27,960 bases of DNA from Basidiobolus ranarum (lineage: Eukaryota; Basidiobolomycota; Basidiobolomycetes; Basidiobolales), in the NCBI GenBank assembly GCA_040143965.1, contig JASJQH010006994.1, positions 1-27,960 on the forward strand, written 5' to 3'. Below are positions 10,001-19,993 of the stretch, piece after piece (position 1 is the first letter of the stretch; every line of letters starts with the position of its first letter). The translations under genes were made by a program, and so were the position numbers. A model generated the notes under the pieces. That model ran no database searches, was not told the origin of the DNA, and saw nothing but the letters and a program-made list of their open reading frames with translations.

Positions 10001-13000
10001 TAATGCTGCGGTGAGAACAAATTCTGTTACACTACTTGGTCTTTTGAGCATGTACATTGGATCGCAAATTCGAACATTGGTACAGGATCTTAGCCCCAGT
10101 TTGCTCAGCACTGTAGATGCAGAATTCTCAAAGGTAGCCGACCAGAAACCACCACAGCCTACCAAAGGAGTTACTGTATCTGGGACTAATGGAAATAGTG
10201 GAGCAACAATGCAGCAAGTTCTTGATCATGCTATTCCTCGCGTTGATATAAGCTCTCAGATCAACACCAAGATCCTTAAAGATATGAGAGATCCTAACTG
10301 GAAAGTTCGTAAAGAATCGTTGGATCAGGTTCAAGGAATATTAGAGGCTGCTAACAAAAGAATCAAACCCCAAGTAGGAGATCTATTGAACGTTTTGAAG
10401 GATAGAATTTTGGATAGTAACAAAATCATTCAAACTCTTGCTTTGGATATCTGTGCCACTGTAGCTTTAGCCATGGGAAAACCATTTGAAAAGCAATCAC
10501 GCAGTATCATACCTCAAGTGCTCACATGCTTCACTGATAGTAAAGTTCAGACTAGGCAAAGTGCCTTGAAAACGTTGGATTCTATATCTGAAGTTTGTAG
10601 CCTCAATTCTTTAATCCCCCTCATCGCCAACAGTCTCGTTCAAGATTCCCCTACGTTGAGGAAGGACCTTACTAGCTGGCTAAACGAAAATCTTGCAGCA
10701 TACTTTGGTAAAGATGAGTCGAATCAACTAGAGCTCAGTCCTTTGATTCGACCCACTTTCCAATGTCTACAGGATAGAAATTCTGAAATTCGTAAGAGTG
10801 CCACAAGCCTCGTAGAATACATCATCAAAAGTGTTGGATATATTCATGTTAGAGAAAAGGCATCAGAACTCACTGGGTCTACTAGGCAAACCATTTTACC
10901 TATTATCGAGGGTTTTAATAAACCTGGATTGATTGAGACCAGCAAACCAAGCAACCCAGGCCCTCGTATGCAAACCACCAACACCAAGATACGCGCTGGA
11001 CCAAAAGCATCAAATGTTTCCGTACCTCAACCTGTTCCAACAGAAAGAAAAAAGGAGACCGTTGTTCGCTCTGCTACTTCTGAAAAAACGAACAACCCAG
11101 TCAAGATAGCTTCCACCAGCGAATCTAGTAGCAGAGCTCGAGTAGCCCGGCTCGAAGATGGACCGAAAAACTCGCCTGCTCCTGTGCCAAGCTCTAAAGA
11201 TACACCTGTTTCTAACCGCGCTGACCCCAAGAAGAATTTACCAACATTTGATGAGGAAATCCCAATTATCACCAATGACCCCAAAGCTAAATCTCTACGT
11301 GGAGACAAGGATAGAGGGCTCAACAAATGGACATTCGAGACACCTCGTCAAGAACATGTTGACACACTTTCGGAACAAATGAAGCCACATTTTAGTCCCA
11401 GGATTCGTCAACTATTATTCTCTACAGGCAGCAGCGCTAGTAAAGGCATACTCGATGCATTAAATCTTCTAGACGAGTGTATCGTCAACAAAGAGTATTC
11501 TGAATCCAAATATCAGCTTAGTTACGAAGAGATGAGGTCACGTTTCGTTAATAACTCGGATATTCTTCTCAAATATGTGTCATTGAGACTATTTGATACC
11601 AACACCAGTATTCTGCTCAAGTGCACTGACTTTTTGGAACATTTCATCGTGATCCTGGACCAACAGGCCTATTGCTTCACTGATTACGAAGCATCAGCGT
11701 TTCTTCCTATATTCATTGGTAAGCTGGGGCACAATAATGAGGTGCTACGTACGCGCTCTCGTGAGATTCTCAAGAAATTCTGTCGCATTTATCCAGCCAG
11801 TAAGATTTTCACTCTCATTATTGACCATGGCCTAAAGTCGAAAAGCTCCAAGACTAGAGCTGACTGTTTAGAGGAAATTGGAGTTTTGATCCGAAGAAAT
11901 GGTCTTTCTGTTTGCAATCCAGCGAAGAATCTTCCAACCATTGCTTCATTTATCAGTGACAAGGACTCTCTTGTTCGTAATGCTGCTCTGAATACGATTG
12001 TCGAGACACAAAATATTGTTGGCGATACGGTTTTCAAGTATATAGGCCAACTTGCTAACAAGGAGCAAAGTATGCTTGAGGAGCGTTTGAAACGTAATAA
12101 GCCTACCTCTTACGATCCCGCCAGTGCTAGTGGACAAGGCCCCGTACAGAGACACCCCATGCTTGCAAGGACCCTACCTCTCTCACGGTTTGCCAATCGT
12201 ACTCCTAGCGATCCTGTGACAGCCGCTAAAACAGTGAATCCATTTACCGCTCCTGCTTCATCCAAGCCATCTCCAATTATCCCAACTCCTAGTGTATACT
12301 CGAGTAGCTCGACTGCCTCATCTATATCCTCTGATCGTGTTGATTCTCCGGAGTCATTCAGTTCCAATCCAAGTGGTAAAAATACTCCAGAGCCGCTTCA
12401 AAAAGCATTCTCCTCTCTCACCCTGGTGGATAAGCCGAATGACTCTGTGCCTTTACAGACGATAAGTATCCCTGAGCCATCCAAAATCGATGCACAAGCA
12501 CTCGTAGATGCTATCTTAAATAGTGAAGAGGATGGACGTCTCACTGTTGCCATCAAGCAAGTATCTCACTGCCTCAGTGAAGACAAAATGGCACTTCTTC
12601 CTGTCATTAATCCATTGATTTTGGCGATACTAGGCAAGCTTGAGGTTAACCCTGAGGCAATGCAAAATGCAGGTTGGCTGAAACGTTCCAAAAATATTAT
12701 GACCATGAACGCGCGTATTCTTGCTCGTAAGGAGTTAGTGCGCGACATCAGTCCGTCTACCCTTCGTCGGTTGTTTGATTATGTATTGATACTGCTTGTC
12801 TCCGATACACTGCCCAAGAGCACTGACCCTTTGAATCCGCAACCATTAGAGCGCTCACTCAACGTTGTTATCATGAAGCTCTTGGAGAATGCACACCCTG
12901 AACATCTCTTTAAGGTTTTGTTTGATATGTACACTCTTGCCACACACCAGATGGCGCAAGAGGCTGATCCAGATACATGGGCACCTTATCAACACTTGGA

Positions 13001-13334
13001 TTCATACAAGTTCTTTGATCTTATACAGAAATGCTTGTGGAAGCTTTCCCGCACGTTGCCCGCTCACTTGACATCAATTCAAGAGCCACTTGCCGTCGAT
13101 ACCATCCTCCAGGTTCTTCACCAATTTGTAGAAACTTTCGTTCAAAACCGGGATAGGTTACTCAAACTACGATCTCTGAACGCAGATCCTTTCCCTACTG
13201 TGCGAGTAGTTTTAGTTCCCTTAGTCAATTCGATTGGAGACAAACTATTACAAAACCTAGAGAACATTGAGCATTCCGAAGAAACACTGACACCCTTGGT
13301 CAAAACCCTCCTTGATAAAAGGCGTCCTGAATAA
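7014..13334 (+). CDS. STU2: XMAP215/Stu2/Alp14 microtubule polymerase with five TOG domains
   Basis: Adds tubulin to microtubule plus ends. Exons: 7014-7070, 7138-7331, 7406-7532, 7598-7677, 7742-7832, 7896-7976, 8051-8150, 8216-8448, 8510-8611, 8681-8770 and 8833-13334; about 1,885 residues. TOG domains, each with the tubulin-contact Trp of its first loop: TOG1 residues 1-215 (SWKARLQAYEEL), TOG2 265-490 (AKWKDRKDALEAY), TOG3 590-820 (SNWKNRIASMESL), TOG4 853-1080 (PNWKVRKESLDQV), TOG5 1189-1470 (NKWTFETPRQEHV). Basic Ser/Pro linkers, likely microtubule-binding, lie at 490-590, 1080-1189 and 1470-1600; a helical TOG6-like domain fills 1602 to the end. Between 9733 and 9753, inside TOG3, one base is missing relative to family spacing: the frame changes between SSTFSKGCGALIV and GLAEKLGDIK. 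The shape is that of metazoan ch-TOG, not of two-TOG yeast Stu2. Confidence 0.93.
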
Positions 13335-13849
13335 TCACCCATCCATCCATGTCTATTTATAACCTTGCATGAATTTTATATCAACCATTGGATCGTTTTA
13401 TGTTGAAATTGTATATTTTCTTTAACTGTTGCATACTCTCAATAAATCTCCACTATAAAGGTGTGTGCATCTATCCTTACCAAGCTTATGAGAATTGGAG
13501 GGCCATTTGCTAGTCGCCAATGATTATCTTGTAACATAGGTACCGATCGAGCACTTGACATGGACAATAGTGCACGAGGGTAGCTCCAGAGATGGATTAG
13601 TGTAACTTGGAGATATATCGTATCTTCAGAAACCAACCACACATGAGTCACAGTCATGATGAGAAAGTTGCCGGGAGCAACCGAATTTATATTAGATAGA
13701 CTGAGAGTCAGCAGCAATAAGGATTGAAACTAAATTGAAATCTCCATACTATTTTGTGACTAATTCTTATTCATCAGACCGGGTTTTTCTTGAATTCCAT
13801 GGTATCATAAATTTCATTTCTTTATAGTTTTAAGGTGATAAGTAAGGTG
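13335..13849. other. Spacer between XMAP215 and PRO1
   Basis: Holds the XMAP215 3' untranslated region and the PRO1 promoter. An antisense frame of 72 residues from an ATG (13657-13439) has no recognisable family and is left uncalled. No other structure was seen. Confidence 0.5.
13441..13446 (+). terminator. AATAAA hexamer, possible XMAP215 poly(A) signal
   Basis: The first AATAAA after the XMAP215 stop, about 107 bases downstream. Fungal poly(A) signals are degenerate, so this is only a candidate. Confidence 0.25.
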
Positions 13850-15236
13850 ATGGAGCAGCAACAGAAGCAACAACAACCGGAACTACCACAGCTTTCTCCT
13901 AGTCAACTCATGACTCTAACGAATAGTGCTAGACACGGAAGGACCAACGGACTTACCATTGTACTCAAGCTTGGTACTTCCTCTATATGCGACGAGGTGA
14001 CTCACTTTCCGTTGTTAGCCACTCTGTCTAGTATGGTTGAAACTATTGTTAAGCTTCAAAAAATGGGACACCGTGTTGTATTAGTTACCAGTGGTGCGGT
14101 GGGTGTAGGTTTGAGAAGATTAGATATCTCAACCAAGCCTTCCGAATTGGCCAAGAAGCAGGTATAACCGTTATGTGTAACCTCTTGGACCGTTAGAACA
14201 TTAACTCATTTCTTACTGCTTTACTAGGCTATTGCTGCTGTTGGTCAAGGGAGACTTATGAGTTTATATGATAATCTATTTGGACAATTTAACCAGCCCA
14301 TAGCACAAATACTTCTTACTAAGAATGATTTAGCCCAGGTAAATTGGTTTTTTATGAAGTGAATATTGAGTAGAAACTAATGAATTGAGTTGAATTGAAT
14401 GTTAGAGAAGTAGATATTTGAATGCACGTAACACTTTTGAAGAACTTTTCAATATGAACGTATTACCAATTGTCAATGAAAATGACACCGTTAGTGTGGC
14501 GGAAATTCGTTTTGGTGATAACGATACACTCAGTGCCATTACTGCTGGGATCATTCATGCCGATTACCTATTCCTTTTGACCGATGTAGACTGTCTATAT
14601 TCTGATAATCCACGTACAAACCCTTCAGCCAGACCCGTTGTGGAGGTGGATGATATTAGCAAGCTTAGAGAAGAGATTGTTGTTACAACTCCAGGAAGTT
14701 CATTGGGTACGGGTGGAATGGTCACCAAGCTTGTTGCGGCAGAGTTGGCCACTGCCGCCGGAGTTACGACCATCATTACCCGTGGATCACAACCTGAGCG
14801 AGTGTTTGAGATAATCGACAGTCTTCAAAACGAAGGGAGCAAGGAACCACCATTGCATACACGGTTTATAGCTAAGCATGATCCTATGCTAGATAGAAAG
14901 TGGTGGATCTTACATGGACTGTATGATGCTGGTTCAATCGTGGTAGATTTAGGAGCCAAATTGGCGCTCACTCGACACAAAAGCAGTCTCTTTGCGGCAG
15001 GAATTGTTCGGGTAGATGGTTACTTTAACGCTAGTCAAGCGGTCAATGTTGTGTATGAAGAGATAGGGCCTGACGGGCGAGTGGATTCGTTGATTTTAGC
15101 CAAAGGATTAGTGAACTACTCCAGTGTAGAGATTAACATTATCAAAGGATGTAAGAGCTCACAGTTCCCGGATCTTTTGGGATACGTGGACTCGCCATGT
15201 ATTGTTGAACGAGAGAATCTCGCTCGTCTAGTTTGA
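13850..15236 (+). CDS. PRO1: Glutamate 5-kinase with C-terminal PUA domain
   Basis: Catalyses ATP-dependent phosphorylation of glutamate, the first step of proline synthesis, in the cytosol. Exons 13850-14161, 14228-14338 and 14406-15236, both introns phase 0, 417 residues (yeast Pro1 is 428). The N-terminus is Gln-rich ([10 protein letters not shown]). Amino-acid-kinase motifs in order: LKLGTSS (39-45), [14 protein letters not shown] (78-91), [23 protein letters not shown] (165-170), [14 protein letters not shown] (177-190), [11 protein letters not shown] and GTGGMVTK (near 242). The PUA domain spans about 315-405, from [12 protein letters not shown] to the end. The start at 13850 is the first ATG in frame. 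It shares strand with XMAP215, but the 515-base gap suggests its own promoter. In yeast the product is feedback-inhibited by proline; nothing here shows whether that holds. Apparently intact. Confidence 0.95.
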
Positions 15237-15945
15237 ATGAGTGTAGCTTAGCAAATGGCAGGTGCATCTCATTCATGTCTACACCAGAGTGCTACTAGAT
15301 GTGTTTATGTTCAGTAAAATAGTACCATCACCCTGGTCAAACTAATCGTTTCAATCTTATTTGCTGTGTCAAAGCGAACATGGAAAGTCACCATTCCGAG
15401 AAAAAGATCTAATTACCTAAGCTAAGGCATGCTTTGTGAATAAACCTAACAACAGTGAGATATTATCAAAAGATGTGACAAGCCTTGTAATCCGTGCCTT
15501 ATGGAATCTTCCTAGGACATCTGCAATAAATTGGTGATTGCACATATCAGACCAGCATCAGCTCAACTCTTAAGATGGAATGTTCCATTTCTAGCAGTAG
15601 ATTTACTAAGATGATCAAGTATTTATATTTGTGTGCACAGATTTACGATATGATGTTCTAGTCAGACTAGTGTTAAGCTTTGGCTACTTGATTTCTAAAG
15701 AGACAGTAGAGAATGGATGCATCACCGGGGAGCATTGAGGGATGAGTATTTTCTACTACATGAAAGACCCTTATCGGAATCTTGATATATGAAAGAAAGG
15801 ATGACAAATAAGGCCCATAGAATAAGAAGCAAGAACTTATATTTAGGGGAAATAAGGAATCATCTCCGCAACATCTACATCTAAATTGACGATGAAAATT
15901 GGCGAGACATGCGGGAGATGAAGTACAGAAGCCACAATGAGCTGT
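15237..15945. other. Convergent spacer between PRO1 and GTR2
   Basis: About 0.7 kb lying between two 3' ends. No frame, RNA gene or repeat of note was seen. Confidence 0.6.
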
Positions 15946-17681
15946 TTACTCTTCGAAAACGCCGTTTTTAATCTGTTCTGCGGTCTTCCGCCTCATCTCA
16001 AACACCTCAAGGATAGCATCCTTAAAGCAGTGGAAATTATAATCTAGCAGACCATGCTTCTCAAAGTTCTCGGAGCGAAGAAGACAGACAAGAGAAAGGT
16101 ATCTGGATATCGTTTACATGTGTTTAGCATTCATGGATTACCAACTGTGACTGGAATACGCTTACTTGTTGACCTCCCTGAGATAAAGCACCATGCCATT
16201 GTTGAGCTTAATCAAAGAAAATGCCTCGTTATCCGAGTCAGCCTGTTTGGATGTACCTTCGCCTTCTTCTGTAGTACTTACTCGATGGCTCTCCGGGGTA
16301 GTAGGCCTTAAATTGAAGGGGTGTTGAGCTATTGTCGATATGGTTCTTATACACGCGATGAATACTTTACCCATAAATACAGGAGATGTCAATTATCACA
16401 TCAATCATATCACTGCAGATTTCATACGATTGCATGTCAACAGGGGAACTGTCGGTAGCTACGTAGATTTTACTGATTACATCGAATAAGAAAGCCTTCT
16501 CAATTCCAGAATTCTGAATAGATCAACGCATTAGAACCAACGAACTGTGGTGCATATGTACACTTAGCACATCCTTACCGAGCATAAGATGTTGAGTAGA
16601 TTCTCGAGGGTCGGAAGCTGTGGAATGAGCTTTTGGATCACCTTACTGAATGCTTCGTAGATGGAGTGATCGTAAATACTAGTCAAGTGGAAGCTTAGAT
16701 GAATATTGTCTAATCCAGCGTCAGTCAGTTCATCCATAGTTCGTTGTTGTATGTCTCGCTGAGTATCTACGTTAGAGAAAACGTGTTGAAAAGGAAATTA
16801 GACCGCGAAGGCAATTGCTTGATAGAAGCTGGAATGTTACCGATTTTATAATCGTCAGATAATCCATCTACTTTATGAATGAAAACCTCAAATTTGATGT
16901 TAGGGTTGACTCTGTAAGCCCGTACAACTGTTGTATAAAGTTTGGACAAAGCCTCGATGTAGTCATCCTTAAATTTAAAGACATTTGAATATGAGTAAGT
17001 AAAGATGAAATCGTCAAGTATAAGAATGTGGCACAACCTGGGCATCAATGACAAAAACAAGCGCACCAACTTCGCCAAAGATAGCATCCGAATCGAATGC
17101 AGGATCAAAAAAATCGATTTGTCCAGGGAAATCCCATACTTGAAATTCAATGAAAGAACTGACGAGAACATGTACTCCAGTGAGAAAAATGGTTCGAAAT
17201 ATAAGAGTTTCGCCGAAAGTAACTTACATGATATTATCTTTCACCACTTTACTAGTACTCTCCAAAAACAACGTTTCATTGGGCGACATCTTATGAAATA
17301 CCACCTTTTGGATGCTGGATTTCCCACTTCTGTTGCAAGTTTTAGTAATTGATCAAGTTCGAAGTTCTTAGGTGGAAAACTGACCTGCGTAAACCCATCA
17401 ATAACAAACGCGGTTTGTGATCCTTACCCAAGTCCTCAACATAATCATCCCCTAGGCTGTTGGTGACGGTCAGGCTTTAGTTAGTTTTACTGGCTCGTTC
17501 AAGTATACAGAGATACTTGTAATAGAAAACAGTGAAAAATTCACATACCCAATATCGGCATGGTAGGGTGAATTATAAAACTCGTCATCCGAATACTGTT
17601 CGTATGAAAATTTTTAGTACATTGTAGTGATTACACTCAAGTTAAGTGAATGAAGAAACGAGAAGTACGTACAACTGACAT
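15946..17681 (-). CDS. GTR2: Rag-family GTPase Gtr2 (RagC/RagD type)
   Basis: Forms a heterodimer with Gtr1 on the vacuole and passes amino-acid status to TORC1. Ten exons: 17681-17673, 17595-17549, 17456-17385, 17329-17228, 17158-17038, 16967-16841, 16766-16579, 16513-16371, 16306-16166 and 16102-15946; 368 residues, phase closing at every joint. G1 is GLRRSGKSS (40-48), followed by [20 protein letters not shown], which separates RagC/Gtr2 from RagA/Gtr1. The switch II region is [13 protein letters not shown] (84-96), G4 is HKVDGLSDD (148-156), then [19 protein letters not shown]. The C-terminal roadblock-like half has [30 protein letters not shown] and [16 protein letters not shown], ending QIKNGVFEE. 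The first coding exon is only nine bases (Met-Ser-Val). An Asp/Glu/Ser-rich insert lies near residues 270-300. Intact. Confidence 0.95.
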
Positions 17682-18562
17682 GGTACAATAATTGAGAATG
17701 TTCCAAATTTCCTGCAATGGTTTTACGAAGGAAGGAATATTTATTAAGCTAGTATTTCAATAATATTCTAGACGAGCTAATCTATGGAATTAGATTGATC
17801 TTAATCCAATATTAGCAGGAACTAATTTTTGAAACAACTGTTTAATGAGAATAATAGTCAATCTCACATACGAACCAGAATTAGTCTTCTGAAGTATGAC
17901 AGCATGCAAAAATAGCAGTAATATTCGATGATGTTTGTGTGTGTTAAATGATTCAAGTAGTATGAACATCAACTGAAATGTATAAAGATATACATAAACA
18001 GCAGTAAGCATCAAGTTGTTAAATAGAGAGCTGTCTACTGCTCAAAAGTATAGAGTTGGCTGCCAAAGGTGTATTTGCTTTCGTAGGAGATTCGAAGCTT
18101 ATCAAAGGCTCTACTTTTCATATTTCGGTTTGCACGCTATGACTTTCTGACCATGAAGGACATTTCGTAAGTTGGCCAAGGCTGGCCGGTTATGGCCGAA
18201 CTTGAAGTACATGCTACCACACCAACCGATCAAGAATCAAAGAAGCGAGTTCTTCGCTAGAACTAATAGATTTAAACCCGAGAACTTTTACTCAAAAAGA
18301 GTGTCCATAATAGATTCAACTGAATAAACACGAAAATATGGTACAACATAATTTTGGCATTAATAGCTGGATACCAAAGATACAGGTTGTTTCCTTAATT
18401 ATCATAATAAGTTGAGCTACACCAGTTTCTATTAGAGTTGTGAACAAATTCTCAATGGAAATAGTTAAAGCGAAAGCCAAGGCACAGAAAGTAAGTGTTA
18501 TATTTGATATAAGACAAAAAGGCAAGCAGAGTTGTTAACTAGAAGCGACTATTTAGAGGAAT
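17682..18562. other. Spacer between GTR2 and SUMO
   Basis: About 0.9 kb with the GTR2 5' flank and SUMO 3' flank. Only short A/T-rich frames and small weak hairpins (for example GTTCT-TCGCT-AGAAC near 18250) were seen. No gene supported. Confidence 0.55.
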
Positions 18563-18970
18563 TTAACTGAGGTTGATTCCACAATCGCCACCAATTTGTT
18601 CGACCATGACATCAATTGAGTCACCATCTTCCATTTCAAGCTATGAGGAGAGACTTGGAATCAGCACTGAATACTATATTTAACACACTTTGCAGTTACA
18701 TACCTCAGCGGGAGTGTTATGGGGTTGAACTCGAACACCATCATATAAGAAGCGAACAGAGGAGACGGATTTCCCCTGACGATCACAGTAGGCCTCCATA
18801 AGTTTTTTCAGGGCAGTGGTACGCTTAATTTTGAAAAATACTTCGTTGTGGTCCTACAAAGCTAAGTTTTAACTATTTGAGCAAGAAATCTATCACTGGA
18901 ATACACTTACATTGCCGACAACCTTGAGGTTGATATGCTCAGTATTCTCCTTCTTATCAACATCAGACAT
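18563..18970 (-). CDS. SMT3: SUMO (ubiquitin-like modifier precursor)
   Basis: Small modifier attached to lysines of target proteins through E1 Aos1-Uba2 and E2 Ubc9. Three exons: 18970-18911, 18853-18704 and 18640-18563, all junctions phase 0, 95 residues. After a charged N-terminal tail (MSDVDKKENTEH) comes the ubiquitin fold: INLKVVGNDHNEVFFKIKR, then TTALKKLMEAYCDRQGK, VRFLYDGVRV and LEMEDGDSIDVMVEQIGG. The Gly87-Gly88 pair is followed by a seven-residue tail (DCGINLS), so the product is a precursor needing Ulp-type protease cleavage. RFLYDG and the EDGDSIDV stretch are typical of SUMO and not of ubiquitin or NEDD8. Length matches yeast Smt3 (101) and human SUMO1 (101). Intact. Confidence 0.97.
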
Positions 18971-19993
18971 GTTAGTGAGCAACGATTTAGAAAAGGTGTA
19001 ACAAACGTAGAAGTAAAGCTTAGGAATATAAATTCAAATATGTACGTAAACAAGATTGGATGACTTTGTTTTTTTTCTTTCAGGGAATTGCAATAAAATT
19101 GCTAATAATCTACCATTTCAAAAACACTGAAAAATCTAGATGTTGTTTAGAATATGACCGCTTCACCCTGTTGTGTAATCAACAAGGCGTAAATGATTTA
19201 ATTCGTAGATATGATGTCTAGTCTACACATCGAATATACAAAACAAACCTGTATATAAAGATATTCTATTTGTTGTGGAATTTTACCTACGTTGCCGATA
19301 GTTGTGACTCATTGACTTGATATAAAGCCATGATCATGTATATCTAATCTGCAGTAGTTGGCTATCCCTTCGACACAAATCTGGAGTAATAAACATATAC
19401 TGTGACTAGCCTTGAAAAATCTGATCTCCTGATGCGTCATATACACTACTAGCACGATATGGGTGAAATAGCACATAAGTCAGCGCAGCCAGAGGCTCTG
19501 TGATCGTGGCGAGAAATGGCAATTAGAATTGAAAGGCTTTGTCGTATAGGGTGATGGAATGATAAGATGTGACTTCAACTGGATGATGTTTGCTCAAGCC
19601 TCTGCTATCAAAGTATCCCTTCTAGCCATCGCAATGCTATCAAAAGTCTAAAGTAATAAAGGAGAATTCAGCATTACACTCTCCAAACAAGTATTTTAAC
19701 TTCCCGCCTTGGTGTATGGTAAGCCAGGTTTAGATTTCTCTCATTTAGAAGGTTACAGCATAATGAATTTGAGCTTATATTGATAATTTACTTCCATATT
19801 CTGTTTGATAATTATTACAAATACTGCATAGAAATCATACGAATAATGAAAGTTGTAAATGGACTAGAATTACTGTCCGGGACATGGTTCAAAACCAAAT
19901 TAGCCAGAACACATAGGAAGATGAAGTACTTGAATACAATATGTATTTTAAAATTAATTCGGAGATTGATAATTAATAGGATTCAACTAGTTC
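18971..19993. other. Spacer between SUMO and the PH-domain gene
   Basis: About 1 kb, strongly A/T-rich toward its right end (19740-19990). Short frames there are A/T-biased and look like chance. It carries the SUMO promoter and the 3' flank of the PH-domain gene. Confidence 0.6.

Noticed and set aside
13439-13717. Minus-strand frame of up to 92 codons in the XMAP215-PRO1 spacer
   Set aside because: Only 72 codons follow a true ATG, no family is recognised, and it overlaps the XMAP215 3' untranslated region and PRO1 promoter. Kept as noise unless transcripts show otherwise.
17005-17352. Plus-strand 115-codon frame
   Set aside because: It is antisense to GTR2 exons 4 and 5, which match the Rag GTPase family in detail.
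18150-18260. Short palindromic words rich in GGCC near a small hairpin
   Set aside because: Stems are five to six bases only, with no conserved RNA features; no tRNA or snoRNA boxes could be assembled.
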